DNA of 64,000 bases from Ascarosepion bandense (taxonomy: Eukaryota; Mollusca; Cephalopoda; Sepiida; Sepiidae). This document shows positions 1-10,972 of this stretch, piece by piece. Made by a program: the position numbers and the translations under genes. Under the pieces are notes generated by a model that was not told where the DNA came from, did not search any database, and saw only the letters and a program-made list of their open reading frames with translations. Positions within the stretch are counted from its first letter, which is position 1; each line of letters opens with the position of its first letter. The stretch covers positions 7,003,501 to 7,067,500 of the forward strand of contig JBBBDQ010000330.1 of NCBI GenBank assembly GCA_037127315.1. The letters run 5' to 3'.

Positions 1-222
1 CTTAAGCACAAATACCCTTGGGAAAGGTATTAATCCATCTATTCTTTCCAGTTATGGGTTAAATAACAGGACAGATTGGGTTCTATAGCCTTGGTCGGTA
101 ACCAGTCTACCACAGAAAGCAATGGCAGCCTACTGCGGGATAATCTTCTGCCCAGTCAGTCATGTCTCTTTCGAGACATGATCGCCCAAGCATGTATCAC
201 ATATGACACTTAACTGACTGAT
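1..222 (+). mobile_element. SINE-A copy, 5' end cut by window edge
   Basis: This is the 3' two thirds of the commonest repeat in the window. It carries the body motif CCCTTGGGAAAGGTATTAAT and ends in a short CTGA-type tail. Bases 161-180 are a perfect 8-bp hairpin (CATGTCTC, loop TTTC, GAGACATG) shared by young copies. The full family is about 305 bp with a tRNA-like head (see 34757-35061). Mobilisation by a LINE is known for such SINEs; the partner is not identified here. Confidence 0.85.
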
Positions 223-294
223 TCCAACATTGTTCAATAAGTCCAGTTTCTAATAGGAATTTTTATTCTTAGAAATACTGTTTTCATTTTCCAG

Positions 295-510
295 TGGGTT
301 TTCTAAGTGTAGCTTAGATGTGACACCAGGCCAAAAGTATTAGGTATATTCAGTCATAGCTGATTTAGGGAGACATGCATGGTAACCATTGCCCCACGTT
401 AAAGTGACCCATTTTCCAATAGGTGTATGCTGTAATGAAAAGCTGAAGTTGTGACCAAGAATTGAACCTTTGTGTTCTACAGTTCCACCCTGAAACTTCT
501 AATTATATTT
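295..510 (-). mobile_element. tRNA-like SINE fragment (SINE-I)
   Basis: On the minus strand a box-B-like GGTTCAATTC sits near 455-480 and the tail end reads TTTTGGCCTGGTG with a CTTAGAAAA end. The same 3' end recurs at 22118-22375. It is degraded, and I do not see a target duplication. Confidence 0.4.
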
Positions 511-527
511 AATCCTTAGTACTAAGT

Positions 528-715
528 AGGCACGGTAGAGCCATGGATAGCGGCTTTAATTAAAGAATTGGAGATTCGAGTTCAAATTCCAGCCAAGTTC
601 ATTACATTCACTTACATGCTAATATCCTTGATAAAGGTATGAATCCATTTCTTCTCCACCCAGTTATGGGTAAATAGAAGGGTAGACTGGATTCTATAGC
701 CTTGGGTGTTAATCA
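528..715 (+). mobile_element. SINE-A copy, decayed
   Basis: Head and body match SINE-A: an A-box-like run, a B-box-like GAGTTCAAATTCC, then the CAGTTATGGGTAAATAG and TTCTATAGCCTTGG body motifs. It diverges after about 715, and another body piece appears at 868-940, so a later insertion or rearrangement is likely. Confidence 0.65.
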
Positions 716-867
716 ATTTAAAAGGAAAACTCAGTTGAAAACCTGAGGAGGGTCTTTTGAGACCTTGTGGCATACTGTGCAGTAGTTCTGTATTTGCCTT
801 TTTCCAAAATGTGTGAACAGTTCTGCACAAGCCTTCATCCCTGTCATCAAATTGTATGTGTAGGTAC

Positions 868-940
868 TCTCTCCAGCTATGGCAGGACAGATTAGGACCT
901 CTGTCATGGTTGGCAACCAGTCTAGGAGAAGGTAGGGCTC
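868..940 (+). mobile_element. SINE-A body fragment
   Basis: Matches the middle of SINE-A (CCAGCTATGG, GGACAGATTAGGACC, TGGCAACCAGTCTAG). It may be the displaced 3' part of the copy at 528-715. Confidence 0.5.
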
Positions 941-965
941 TGTCAGGCTGTCTTAACCCAAGACA

Positions 966-1647
966 CACTATTGCTTCTATGGCTGCAGTTGATGCAGTGC
1001 CCCTAAAATAAACTAAAATAAATTCAGATAAGAAAGAATATGAGCAAAAATAGGATAAGGTTGCTTAATAGTATAAACAATAAAACTAAAGTCTTTATTA
1101 ATCATCACTTAATCCTTATAATTTTGATGCTCCACCTTAAGGAACTGTCCCTTCAGATAAAAGTATATTTCTTTTGGTGGATGTACAGGTTTATAAACAA
1201 AAATAATTATTTTTTTCATAATTCTTATTTATGCTATTATTGTTTTTCTATTCATTGTAGTACAATGGATGCTTGGATGCTAAAATCATTCTAAAAAGGA
1301 GCTGATTTATGTGTGTCAATTGGCATATTTCAGTCATTAAAATAATCTAATTTAATCTTGTGCAATTATCTTATTACAACCTATTGAGTAGAGAGAAGAC
1401 GGTTCATATTGTAGGTGTTGCCTCAATTACTGAATGCCCTGCAGCTGATAGTAAACATAGAGTAGCGTTTGGATGAAAGATTAAATATTGATCCTAAAAA
1501 CTTGAGATTTTAAATACCGATTCCTTAAACTGTCAAAAGAAAAGGACTAAATGTTTTCAGTTACAAAAGTGAACATTTTTAAAAATGTATACAGCTCATA
1601 TCTTGTAAAAAAAAATATTTTTCGTGTCAGAATCTATTTTCACATTT
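966..1647. other. unassigned AT-rich sequence
   Basis: I see no recognisable gene or repeat. An 84-codon frame at 1040-1294 is low-complexity and has no support. Confidence 0.5.
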
Positions 1648-2060
1648 GTAAATCTACCATTCATCTATGCATTGGATATTGCTTCCATATCTGATCTGGT
1701 GCTCCTGCTATATATCTTGAGATTTTCAACAAAATCCAAAGAATGGTCTGCAATGTTGTCCTGACTTAACTTCAGTCATTTTACAACAGTCAAGACATGG
1801 CTTCCATTTGTCCTTTCTATAAATGTTTTCATAGCCATCTAATGAGCTCCCCTCCTTGTCATTTTCACCACATGAATTTAAGTGTACTACTAGATTGTCT
1901 GTTAGGTCTCACTGTTGAAATATTTAGATGTAACTATGTTTTATTAATAGTTTCTTTTATTGTGGAATTCCCTCCTGATTTCTTGCTTCCTTGTCAACTA
2001 AAATTTTCAAAAATTCAAATGCAGTACACATCACCATCTTCTGTCTTGTTGAAACCTGTT
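1648..2060 (+). pseudogene. LINE-1 C-terminal fragment, decayed
   Basis: The translation keeps the order of motifs seen at the end of the better LINE-1 copies (27.2-28.6 kb and 30.1-30.7 kb): a Ser-Gly-Ala-Pro-Ala motif, the ASLCLFYKYFH-like stretch at about 1800-1835, and a WNSLP-like plus DGYNLQKFKCN-like end. Several stop codons and indels interrupt it. It is the post-RT C-terminal region of a non-LTR retrotransposon and cannot encode protein. Confidence 0.7.
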
Positions 2061-2164
2061 CTTCTATTACTCTTTCTCTTCTTCAAAGTTTTCTTCTATA
2101 CTTTCACTTTCAGTGACCCCTTAAGTGTTGTAATTGCTAATAGGGTAAGTTTTACACAAATAGT

Positions 2165-2338
2165 TTCTTACATTATTTACATTGTTTGGACTATTGTCCT
2201 CGTCTTTATTACCATTTGTACAATGTTTCGGCCGTTGTACACTCTGGCCTTCTTAAAGTGCTGGGAATTTCAAACCAAATCCTTTATTTTTATTACTGGG
2301 GTGTAACATTCTTGTTCCATGTGCCATGTCACTTAAGG
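2165..2338 (-). mobile_element. SINE-B tail half, inverted member of a pair
   Basis: On the minus strand it reads the SINE-B 3' half: an AATAAAGG(A)TT block, the hammerhead-like block with GGCC...GGCC then GAAACATT, then GAGGACAATAGTCC and AATAATGTAA. A plus-strand SINE-B head begins immediately after it, so the two lie head-to-head. Confidence 0.65.
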
Positions 2339-2475
2339 ACATATCGCTAGTGGATAAAAGCATTGGTTAGATCCAGTGACTTAAGCTAAAGAGTTGTGAG
2401 TTCAATACCTGGCTACAGCAGTAGTGAACAAAAAACTTCAAGAGCTGAGTTAAAAGAAGATAACTACAAGATATT
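2339..2475 (+). mobile_element. SINE-B head fragment
   Basis: tRNA-like head: GCTAGTGGATAAAAGCATTGG followed by a B-box-like GAGTTCAATACC. The 3' half seen in other copies is missing. It abuts the minus-strand half at 2165-2338. Confidence 0.6.
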
Positions 2476-2613
2476 TGGAAGTGGTGTGGCACATGTTTGC
2501 TTATTCAATATGCATTCAGAAATAACTAACAAAAAGTTGATTATTGTATCAAATTTTTGAAGCTTGTATCAGATTAGTTATATTTTATTTTTATTGAAAT
2601 AATATAAATTCCA

Positions 2614-2940
2614 ATGAAAATTGCTACTCAAAATGTGGTTCCAATGACAAATAAGAAGTCTCAGCTAGACCCTTGCCTCCCGTGTCCATGGCTTTGCACC
2701 CAGCACCCTCAGGATCATCAAAATGGAGCTTTACCAACTGAGCCTCTTCTGTACCATTGCTCAGCACCATGTTTGCTGGCTCGGTCATATCCTGAGACAA
2801 CCTAATGTCCACCCTATCATCTATCAGTTTGACGCACCATCTGAAAACTGGAGTTGACCTCACAGCAGAAAAAGCAGTAGCGAGAAGGACATTTGTCTGC
2901 CAAGACATACAGCAGATTAACATCAAACTGAAAGATGTTC
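2614..2940. other. GC-richer segment of unknown origin
   Basis: Base composition is clearly less AT-rich than the flanks, and both strands carry open frames (minus 2624-2926, 100 codons; plus 2805-3068, 87 codons). I recognise neither protein. It could be an old exon or processed pseudogene, or an unclassified transposon piece; the LINE-1 tail begins right after it. Confidence 0.25.
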
Positions 2941-2944
2941 CAAC

Positions 2945-3245
2945 ACTTTATTATTTAAATCATTTCAACCCAAGCAAGGCAAAAAAGCCACTAAGACACA
3001 TGAGATTACTAAGTATGAAAGAATGTAAGAAAAGAAAAAAAAGCATGAGAACAAAAAAAAAAGAGTAAGGAGACAGAAGTTAATGATTGATACTGCATTG
3101 AAATTTGTGAAGATCAAAATTGAGTGGAAAGCAAGAAGCCAAAAGAGAGTTTCACAAGCAAGAAATGCAAAAGAAGAAACTGTTAGCATAGAAATTTTAG
3201 TTACATCTAGCCATTGTTACAGGTAGCATAACACAAAACACAACT
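2945..3245 (-). mobile_element. LINE-1 3' end, decayed
   Basis: Starts with the family's 3' terminus in reverse (TTTAAATCATTTCAACCC AAGCAAGGC) and runs through the UTR into the last codons. Purine-rich low-complexity expansion lies at about 3015-3066. 5' truncated. Confidence 0.7.
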
Positions 3246-4475
3246 GTATTAGCACAATAAAAAGCCAAAATTACATTTACAAACCAAAACAGAAATTATT
3301 TACATATATTACAAATATGGTTTGCAATAAAACTGGGTATAGTTTTAAAACAGCATTAAGTTCTGGTAAGTACAATTTAAATGTGAGACTCCCAACAAAT
3401 AGCAGTCAATATTTGATAAAGTAAGTGGGCGAGAATCTGCTTTAGTTAAGTGGGTCAAGCAAGAGATTAGATATATGTTGTGCAGACAATGAAAATGGAT
3501 CGTTTAGTGCTAATAAAACTAAAAAGAATAATTCTAAATTACCATTATAGTTTGGTCAACAAAGTCAATACAAAGAAGTAGTATTTACCAATGATAGTTT
3601 CCATTCAGGGTCTTCTGTGCAATAGATTCTTTTGGCCAAAGATTTGTTCTGAATCAAGATGAGCCAGAATTGACCTTAATCAGCATGCTGCTGTGGGTTA
3701 GAGCCACAACTGAGAATATGTTTTTTTAGATGTTCTAGAACCCTGTAGAAGTTTCTAGAAAATTTTTCTCTTTTTACTAAATCTAAAGGGTTTGGTGAAT
3801 CAAAACTTTTTTTGGATGGCAAAAAGAGACCTAATAACTACGGATTTAATTAATAGATTTAATGCATCATTTATAGTTTGTATTTACTAGTATATTGTGT
3901 TCAAAGTATAAGAAATGAGGTCTTGTAACACCATTTTAACTATTAAATCTTGAGAAATTGCTGCCAATTTAGTACTGCACTTAATGAATTTAAGTCTAGG
4001 TACCATAGAGAAACCCAGAGAACTGGAGAGACAAGGTGGTGCTCATGGGCTCAACAATTTAGCAGCAGCTAAATTGATTGAAGAAGTGGGGTTAAATGTT
4101 TTTCTGTAGTTTCTGCTACTACTCTATGATGAGTCCCACCCCAATCCTAGATATGATGAGTCACAAAAATACTTGCTGTGTATATTTTTAATGACTCGTG
4201 AATTTTAGGGTAGAATTCAATCCATTCTGATCATATCTTAATGCAACAAATTGATTAGAAACTTTTCCTATAATGAAGATAAAAATAAAAAATTCTCAAA
4301 TATCACCATAAAATACCCAAATGCTATGATTAAACAACAACACACACAGCAGAAATTCTTATATGACCTATCATATCTGGGAGTGGAAGTGTTCCCCCAT
4401 AGACTAGAAAATACTATAGCAAAATCATTAAACCTACTTCTTGAAACAATTAGTTCTTGACATAGCATTTATATA
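3246..4475. other. unassigned AT-rich sequence
   Basis: Nothing supportable was found. Short frames at 4251-4468 have no family resemblance. Confidence 0.5.
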
Positions 4476-4477
4476 TA

Positions 4478-4545
4478 TTTTTATTAATCTATTTATTTAA
4501 TCATTTCATCCCATAAGAAGGCAGTACCACTACTAGTGTGCAGGG
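4478..4545 (-). mobile_element. LINE-1 3' terminus, part 1 of interrupted copy
   Basis: Reverse LINE-1 3' terminus (AATCATTTCATCCC then the GCAGGG motif). The copy resumes at 4856 after about 310 bp of other sequence. Confidence 0.55.
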
Positions 4546-4855
4546 AATTATGCTGAGAGAAAAACTGGGTACAGTGCGTATTGAAGAAAGGATAAAAGAT
4601 TTTTATATGAGAACATCCGATCACCCCCGACAGTTGATTTGCTGAAGAGTTTAAGAAGTATCAAAGTAACGAAGTACCAGATGATTCAACTTCCGCTCCC
4701 ATTCCATTTTGACTTACCATTTTATGAACTCTGTTACTGGTACTTTTCCATACAATAAACTGTTATTTGTTTACCCCTTATACGTTGTGCAAATCTCTCG
4801 ACTCTGAATTTACCTTGTTATTTATATACTTCTCACGATATAACAAAAATGAATG
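4546..4855. other. ~310-bp insertion in LINE-1 remnant
   Basis: It separates two parts of one LINE-1 remnant. It contains a polyadenylation-like CAATAAACTG near 4754 and a run of pyrimidine-rich unique sequence. It could be a solo LTR or another short element, but I could not define terminal repeats or a target duplication. Confidence 0.3.
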
Positions 4856-5210
4856 AAATAAAAATGGGGAGAGAACATAGAATTGACATTGCATTTAAAT
4901 TTTTGCAGATTTTAGCAATCAAAGAATTTAGTCAAAGGAAGGGAATTCCACAGGTGAGAAATGTGAGAAAAGAAACTGTTTGAGTAGAAGTGTTGTTTAC
5001 ATTTACTCATTTTGGCAGTAAAAGGGTGGGACATAGATGCCAATCTAGTAGCACACTTAAATTCATGTGGATGGGGCACCAGGTAAAAAAGCTCACTAGA
5101 GCAGTTGCCATGAAAATATTTGTAGAAAAGACAGAGGGAAGTAACTGAAATCAAGATGCCAAGTCAGGACCGATTACATTGCAGATCCTTCTCTGGATTT
5201 TGTCAATATA
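4856..5210 (-). pseudogene. LINE-1 C-terminal fragment, part 2
   Basis: On the minus strand an 80-codon frame (4912-5154) keeps the family's C-terminal order: a LCLFYKYFHGNCS-like motif, then an ATRLAS..SHPFT-like motif, then SHLWNSLP. It is the region just after the RT domain of the non-LTR element. Truncated at both sides. Confidence 0.75.
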
Positions 5211-5312
5211 TATTTAATGTGCACTGAAAAACTAAAAACTAAAACAGCATTATAATATACACCAATCAAAAATTATTTTCATAACTTTTAATTATTTAAT
5301 AATCATTATTAA

Positions 5313-5815
5313 CTAGCAGTATAGCCTGGCGTTGCTCGGGTGCAATGAAAGCTTTAAAACTAATCCATGGTCCTGGAGCTCAGACTCTGTGGACATTGGC
5401 ATGAAAGACTAAAAAGCAATAGATGTTTCCAGTTAAAGCGAAACCATAGACTGAAAGAGAGATGAATGGATGTAAGTCAAATTTTGATTTCCTGGTATTG
5501 ATATCAAATAAGTTTTTTTTGTCATAAACTGAATTTTGAAGGCTAAATAAGTCCTCTGAGTAAATGGTATCATGGTTGAGACTAAAAACTTTAATTATAC
5601 CTACTTAGAGCCAAACCTGAAGCAAGAACTAAAATAAAAGGGCTGAAAAAAAATTCAGACATACAGGCAGATAAACAGACACACCTTGCCTTTTATATAT
5701 ATATCGCAGACGCTTATAGTACAACTGTGTCAATTTTCAAGAAAATTGGTTCAGTCGTTTCGGAGTCTATAGGTAATGGAGACACACACAAAGTTCCATT
5801 TATAAATAAATTTAT
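5313..5815 (-). mobile_element. Non-autonomous Helitron, internally deleted
   Basis: On the minus strand the 3' terminus has a GC-rich hairpin (CCCGAGCAACGCCAGG) followed by eight bases and CTAG, with T flanking. The other end is a variant of the TCTAAACTTATTTATAAATGG terminus. About 180 bp present in other copies is missing near 5705. There is no coding capacity. Confidence 0.8.
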
Positions 5816-6363
5816 ATCAATTCATAAGTTTTTAGAACCCGAGTTCTCAGATCCACTTAGTTTGTCAGTTTATGCACTGTCCATAGTTGACAATTAGGTT
5901 TTTATAAGGTGTGATTTAAAATCCCACCTTCTATTCAGCTATTTTTACCTATGACTGGGCATGGTGGGTTGACTGAATTTCCATTTTTCTTTTAATTCAA
6001 ATATTGATCTTTTCTTAGATTGCAAGAATGTTTTACCCAATTCCATTTTCCATGCTGTTAACCATCATGCCACCCAAAGATCTGCAGAAGCTGAATTATT
6101 TCCATAAACATTGATGATTTAATACAGAACGGAAAAAATTACAAGCACAAAAGTCATTACCGTAATGCAGGCACAAATTTGAACGTCAATGAAGAGTCGA
6201 GTTTAAACTTACCTGAAATAAAAAGAAAAATAATATTAAAACACAGTGTATAAATTTAACAAATCGTTGCAGGGGCAAATTCAGAATTTTATTTATGAAG
6301 GAAAAGTTTATAGAGGGTCACATTTTAAAATGTATACCTTAGTATATTTTAATTTTTTATATA
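5816..6363. other. unassigned sequence
   Basis: No gene or repeat was recognised. Confidence 0.45.
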
Positions 6364-6890
6364 CAGCGCAACCTTGGTTTTCAAAATCTCACATGTCAAA
6401 CGAATTATTTTTCAAACAGAAAATTTGACATGAAAATGCCTCAGTCATCAAACAAAATTTTGGTTCTCAAACATCATTACCAAACTGAGTTAACTTGAAC
6501 AAAATCATTTCCGAGTTGACTGCCATGTCATATACATTTGTGTGTTGCACTTTGTTTTTCCAATTTTATTGTACTTAATATTTTTCTCTCTTCATTTGCT
6601 CTTAGCCATGGATCCCAAGAAAGCTAGCAGTGATACTGTATAGTGGGTTTAACAGCAATACCAGGAAAACATTGCTCATGCCTTCTCAGTACTTCCCGTT
6701 TTAACAAGTTTGAGTTTAATATATTGAAACTTTCCTGGCAAAATTTTGAAAAAGTAATCATCTGGGGGTCTGGGAACAGATTAATCTATTTTATATTGAT
6801 CGTATGGAGAAAATAGTTGCAGCTTGCAAACATTTCAAATTATGAATAGCTTTTAGGAATGAAGTAAGTTCATGAATTGGGGTTTCACTG
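6364..6890 (+). mobile_element. pogo/Tigger-like MITE or relict
   Basis: 527 bp bounded by TA duplications (6362-6363 and 6891-6892). The termini are inverted and start CAG(C/T)G.AACC, the usual form in pogo-type Tc1/mariner elements. Near 6606 a short start-like frame reads Met-Asp-Pro-Lys-Lys-Ala-Ser-Ser-Asp, reminiscent of the beginning of Tigger-type transposases. Stops follow soon, so it is non-autonomous. Confidence 0.65.

Positions 6891-6892
<2 letters not shown>

Positions 6893-6928
<36 letters not shown>
6893..6928. repeat. (TA)n microsatellite
   Basis: Pure TA run directly abutting the 3' TA duplication of the pogo-like element. Confidence 0.95.
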
Positions 6929-6931
<3 letters not shown>

Positions 6932-7714
6932 GTTGTCTAAAAGTATGTCATTGTATTTTGGCTAAAGACAGAGCAAAGGTTTGGAATGCCACAATCATCA
7001 CTTTGGATCCAAGGATGCAATGATTTTAAATAAAAATATTAGTGATCAAATTCTGGTTAATTTAATGGGTTAGATAATTGTGTAATTTTATACTAGTCAA
7101 TATTTGAACTCTGTGGAGTGAGTGGCTATATTCAAATGCAAAGTAAGTAACAGAATTGTCCAACAAATGGAATTGACAAAGTTAACTATAAGCAATAACA
7201 AAGAAAAAAAACAGTGAAAAATAATGTAAAGCAAGCAAGCAACATATACAAGGCAAATTAAGAGTAATAAGGCACAGCAAAAATAATGTGGCAAAAAGTT
7301 CAGAAACCAAGCATTGGGGTTGAAACATATGAGAAATTTTGTACAAACACACAGAACATCTCAAATTCAAGACAAGACAGACCAGGACTGCGTCAGATAA
7401 AACCTGAGGCCTATTTTATTGACTAGGAAAAATCTCAGCATGCATTTGTGTGTGTCTGCCAATGAATTAGGGAAGGACAAACGTTTTTCAGTAATTCCTA
7501 GCAAGATTGCAACTAACAAACCCAGGTAAAAAAAGAAAATACCAAAAAAATGAAAAAACAAACAAATGACTATAAATCAAATTAAAAGAAGGAAATCGCT
7601 ATTTAAAGTCTTTTTTGCTCAGATTATTACTAGAGTTGCAATAAAAATGTATCTTTCTATAATTTTTGAAGTGGAACAAATATATTAGACACATAGCTGC
7701 ATCTACTGATAGAA
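6929..7714. other. unassigned AT-rich sequence
   Basis: No supported gene. Several minus-strand frames (7097-7857) are low-complexity hydrophobic translations of A/T-rich DNA. Confidence 0.5.
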
Positions 7715-8280
7715 AGGTTGAACCTCTGTGTTGGGTCATAAAGTTTTTCTTGTCTGAATCCATCTTGCACATTGATAAATCTATCATTTGTTTGTGCATT
7801 GAATACTGATGCCATATTTGGTCGGGTGCTCCTGCTATTCATCTCGACAAAATCCAAAGAAAAATCTGCAATAGAATTGGTCCTGACTTAGCATCTCGAC
7901 TTCAGTCAATTTCTCAGTGATGTGATGTGGCTTCTCTCTGTCTTTTCTACAAAAATTTTCATCACAACTGCTCTGACAAGCATTTCTTCATGGTATCCTA
8001 TGTGAATCAAAGTGTTTTACTAGATTTGTATCTACTGTTTTTTACTGTTGAAATAGTTAAATGTAACTGCCACTTTAGGTTTCTTTTCTTGCACTTCATA
8101 CCTTATGGAACTCCCTTCAATTGACTTGCTTCCCTGATAGCTACAATTTCCTAAAACTTAAATACTACATCAATTACCATCTTTCTTCTTGAATCCCATT
8201 CATCTTTTATTCTTTCTTCAATAACCACTGTACTCAGTCTTTTCTCTCACTGCAACCCCCTGCATGCTAGTGGTGAGAAT
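7715..8280 (+). pseudogene. LINE-1 C-terminal fragment and 3' UTR
   Basis: Contains the SGAPAIHLD-like motif at about 7823, the ASLCLFYKNFHHNCSD frame at 7927-7974, a WNSLP-equivalent (TATGGAACTCCCTTC) at about 8104, and the 3' UTR up to a TGCATGCTAGTGG motif. Frameshifts break it. The terminal CTTGCTCGGGGTGAAATGATT block is replaced by other sequence. Confidence 0.7.
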
Positions 8281-8339
8281 TGAACTCAGGTTTTCATAAT
8301 TGAAAAATTAAAATTCTAACCACTTGCTTGGCCAAGTGC

Positions 8340-8340
<1 letters not shown>

Positions 8341-8376
<36 letters not shown>
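8341..8376. repeat. (TA)n microsatellite
   Basis: Pure TA run immediately after the decayed LINE-1 tail. Confidence 0.95.
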
Positions 8377-8377
<1 letters not shown>

Positions 8378-9640
8378 CCAACCATGAAAACCAGAGTTTA
8401 ATTCTCACCTTAGTTAATCAACCAAGGAGGATATTTCTTGATGTAAACAAGCTCAGTGTGTAAAAACAAGTGTGTGGAAGTGCCTTAAAATCATATAACA
8501 GGTTCACCCAAGACTTATGATTTAAATAGGGCAATTGCAGGATTGCTTGAGCACCAAGTTACAAGTCATCGTAATAGTGGATCTGATCATACTGGCTTTG
8601 TTGAAACAGTTAATCATATCCGATTGTGTACTCTCTCTGCCCTAAAAACTGTATGATCCTTTAAGCATAGTTGCAGTAGTCACACTAGCTAATGTGTGTG
8701 CTTAGAAACAAGTACCTATATATTAGAGAGAAGAGTTATAGATAGTCTACATGTGTCTACGAAATATGCTTTAGAGTAAAAATGAAGACGTTTGATACTG
8801 CCGTTAATTTTTTTCTGGACTGTCAAAAAAAAAAGTCTTCAGTTTCTTCTTCTTAGAGGCTTTTGGAAATAGGTTCCAGAAGGCATCTGTATTGGATTTC
8901 TTATAAAGCTTAAAATTACTTAAAAGTAAATGAAGAGCATAAAAGAGTGTTATTGAGCCATCTTCAATGCCCAGAGTTGCTACTGGTTATTCTAACCAGA
9001 TAATGCCTTCTGCTTGATAACTACTTTTGTTTGGAGATCTTTCCTTTGTAGAAAGTCAATGAAACTTGAAAAGCAACAACAATCAGGTCATGTGACATGA
9101 ACACAGCAGCTGATTGGTTAAAGAGCAAAATCTTTTGAGGGACTTCTACAGATGCTTTGAACCCTTTTGCTATCACCCTATGATTTGGTATTAGAGAAAT
9201 ACCTTAAAAGCAGAAGAGCAGATATCGCTATAATCCATCTTGCAGAATAAGAAAGATGATGTGGAACAAAATTTAATTGATTTTTTGGAACTTTCACATA
9301 TTACATCATGAAAAATGGCTACATTTTGCCATTCACTTTAGTTAAACATGCATTAACATCAAAAACAGAAACATTGTTTAAGTGATAAAAAGAAATTATC
9401 TTATGCAATTTCTTTTTTTCTTTTACTGTATATCAAATTTGTTTTCTATTTAAAGATTAATATATAGATTTTAAAATCAACTAAATGATAATTTTTTTCC
9501 AAAATTATTGAAAGATTTTTTTTTTTTAACAAGTATCAGTTTCAAAGAAAAGCGCACAAATAGTAAACTAGAAAGCTAAATTACAGTAAATAGTTTTTCA
9601 GGGTGTACACAATTTTGAAGTTTTAAAAAGTAACATTTTA
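8377..9640. other. unassigned AT-rich sequence
   Basis: No recognisable gene or repeat. The reading frames are short and unsupported. Confidence 0.5.
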
Positions 9641-9644
9641 TAAG

Positions 9645-9694
9645 TGTATGTGTGTGTATACATATATATATATACACACACACATATATATATT
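9645..9694. repeat. TG/TA/CA compound microsatellite
   Basis: Alternating TGTG, TATA and CACA blocks form an imperfect palindrome (TGTGTGTATA...TATACACACA). Confidence 0.9.
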
Positions 9695-9939
9695 AAAATG
9701 AGAGGGGAAAGAGAATAAACAAAGAAAATTATTACTCACTGTAGAGTGGTGAATCAACAAATGTAAAAACGAAAAGTAAGCTAACCAGTTATCACTCATC
9801 AATCTTCAGAGTTTAACTGAAGATGATACATTTTTACCAATGTTCTTGAGCCTTGTAATTTTTATTAAGGAATTAAAAAGATTTTTAAAAATATGCTTAA
9901 GTGTAAATATGAAATGGATCAACAACCAATATATTTTAA

Positions 9940-10135
9940 TTTATTTGTTTGAACATTATTTTTAATAGATACTTGTATTTGAGAAGATATCCTGTTTTTA
10001 ATTAAACAAAAAAAAAATATATATATATATACACACACACACTGGCCTGAATGTTTTTAAGAAATTTTGTTAGGAAAATAAGTGCCATTCAGCAGGATTT
10101 GGACCTGCGACCCCTAAAAACATAGAGGAAGCCAT
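9940..10135 (-). mobile_element. tRNA-like short repeat (SINE-F), copy 1
   Basis: On the minus strand a tRNA-like head (box-B-like AGGTCCAAATCCTG near 10095-10110) is followed by a unique tail and CA/TA repeats. It is duplicated 401 bp downstream at 10341-10551. A plus-strand homologue lies between the two. Confidence 0.55.
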
Positions 10136-10224
10136 CGATTGATGTGATGTGTTTTAACTGCTCAATCACAAATGATTTCATAGTGTAAATGAAGGCAAAT
10201 AAAGCCTTATAAATGATAAGTCAC

Positions 10225-10312
10225 ATCAGACCATTTGATGGCTTTCCCTGTGTTGTCAGAGGTTGCAGGTTTGAGTCCTGCCAAATGACACACATTTTCC
10301 TAATAGAATTAA
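10225..10312 (+). mobile_element. SINE-F head, inverted relative to its neighbours
   Basis: Reads ATGGCTTTCC, then a B-box-like GGTTTGAGTCCTGCC, and TTTTCCTAATAGAATT. It is homologous in order to the minus-strand copies on both sides, so the three lie minus-plus-minus. The flanks form a longer imperfect palindrome (AGCCATC..TGATGTGA at 10131 against its complement ending at 10233). Confidence 0.55.
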
Positions 10313-10340
10313 AAAAAAAAAACATTTTCAGTCTGGTAGA

Positions 10341-10424
10341 TTTATTTGTTTGAACATTATTTTTAATAGATACTTGTATTTGAGAAGATATCCTGTTTTT
10401 AATTAAACAAAAAAAAAAAACAAA

Positions 10425-10459
<35 letters not shown>

Positions 10460-10551
10460 GGCCTGAATGTTTTTAAGAAATTTTGTTAGGAAAATAAGTG
10501 CCATACAGCAGGATTTGGACCTGCAACCCCTAACAACATAGAGGAAGCCAT
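10341..10551 (-). repeat. SINE-F copy 2, direct duplicate of 9940-10135
   Basis: Near-identical to 9940-10135 along its whole length, including the flanking AT-rich tail; the main differences are the lengths of the A and TA runs. The high identity suggests a recent local duplication rather than two retropositions. Confidence 0.8.
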
Positions 10552-10679
10552 ATATATATATATATATATAATATGAATGATTAGTTTTTGGTCATAATTA
10601 AATTAGACCAGTACTCAGTTCTATTAAGTGCTCAATACATTTATATTGTAGAGCTTTTGAATATGTTTTTTTTTTTTTT

Positions 10680-10972
10680 TTTAAATGAGTTATTAACGCA
10701 ACTTAAGTTTCAACATTTCAGTATCTTCAAGTGATTTATAATAACTGATTTTCCAACATTTTTCAAATGTACGACAGGGATTTTTACAAGCAGGTGATTG
10801 AAATTTTTAAACAGCCAAAATTTCAAAAATTAGGAAGGAGTTACTGAAGAAACTTAACACACTTTCATCCAGGTTTGTAACATCCTAATATGTATCTATA
10901 AGTGTGATTACATCTGGACATTACTTCTGATCTTTCATTTAGTAATTTTTTTTTTCTTTCTGGAAACAATAT
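10680..10972 (-). mobile_element. Penelope-like element 3' fragment, inverted
   Basis: On the minus strand it matches the 3' end of the copy at 10990-12480: the end of the GIY-YIG-region frame (TTTCCAGAA...GATCAGAAGTAATG), the AAAATCCCTGT UTR motif, and the hammerhead-like TTGAAGA...GAAAC block at 10707-10730. It lies head-to-head with the plus-strand copy that starts about 20 bp to the right. Confidence 0.75.

Noticed and set aside
1797..2306. 169-codon plus-strand open frame as a membrane protein gene
   Set aside because: It translates a decayed LINE-1 tail followed by a reverse-strand SINE-B; the hydrophobicity comes from T-rich DNA.
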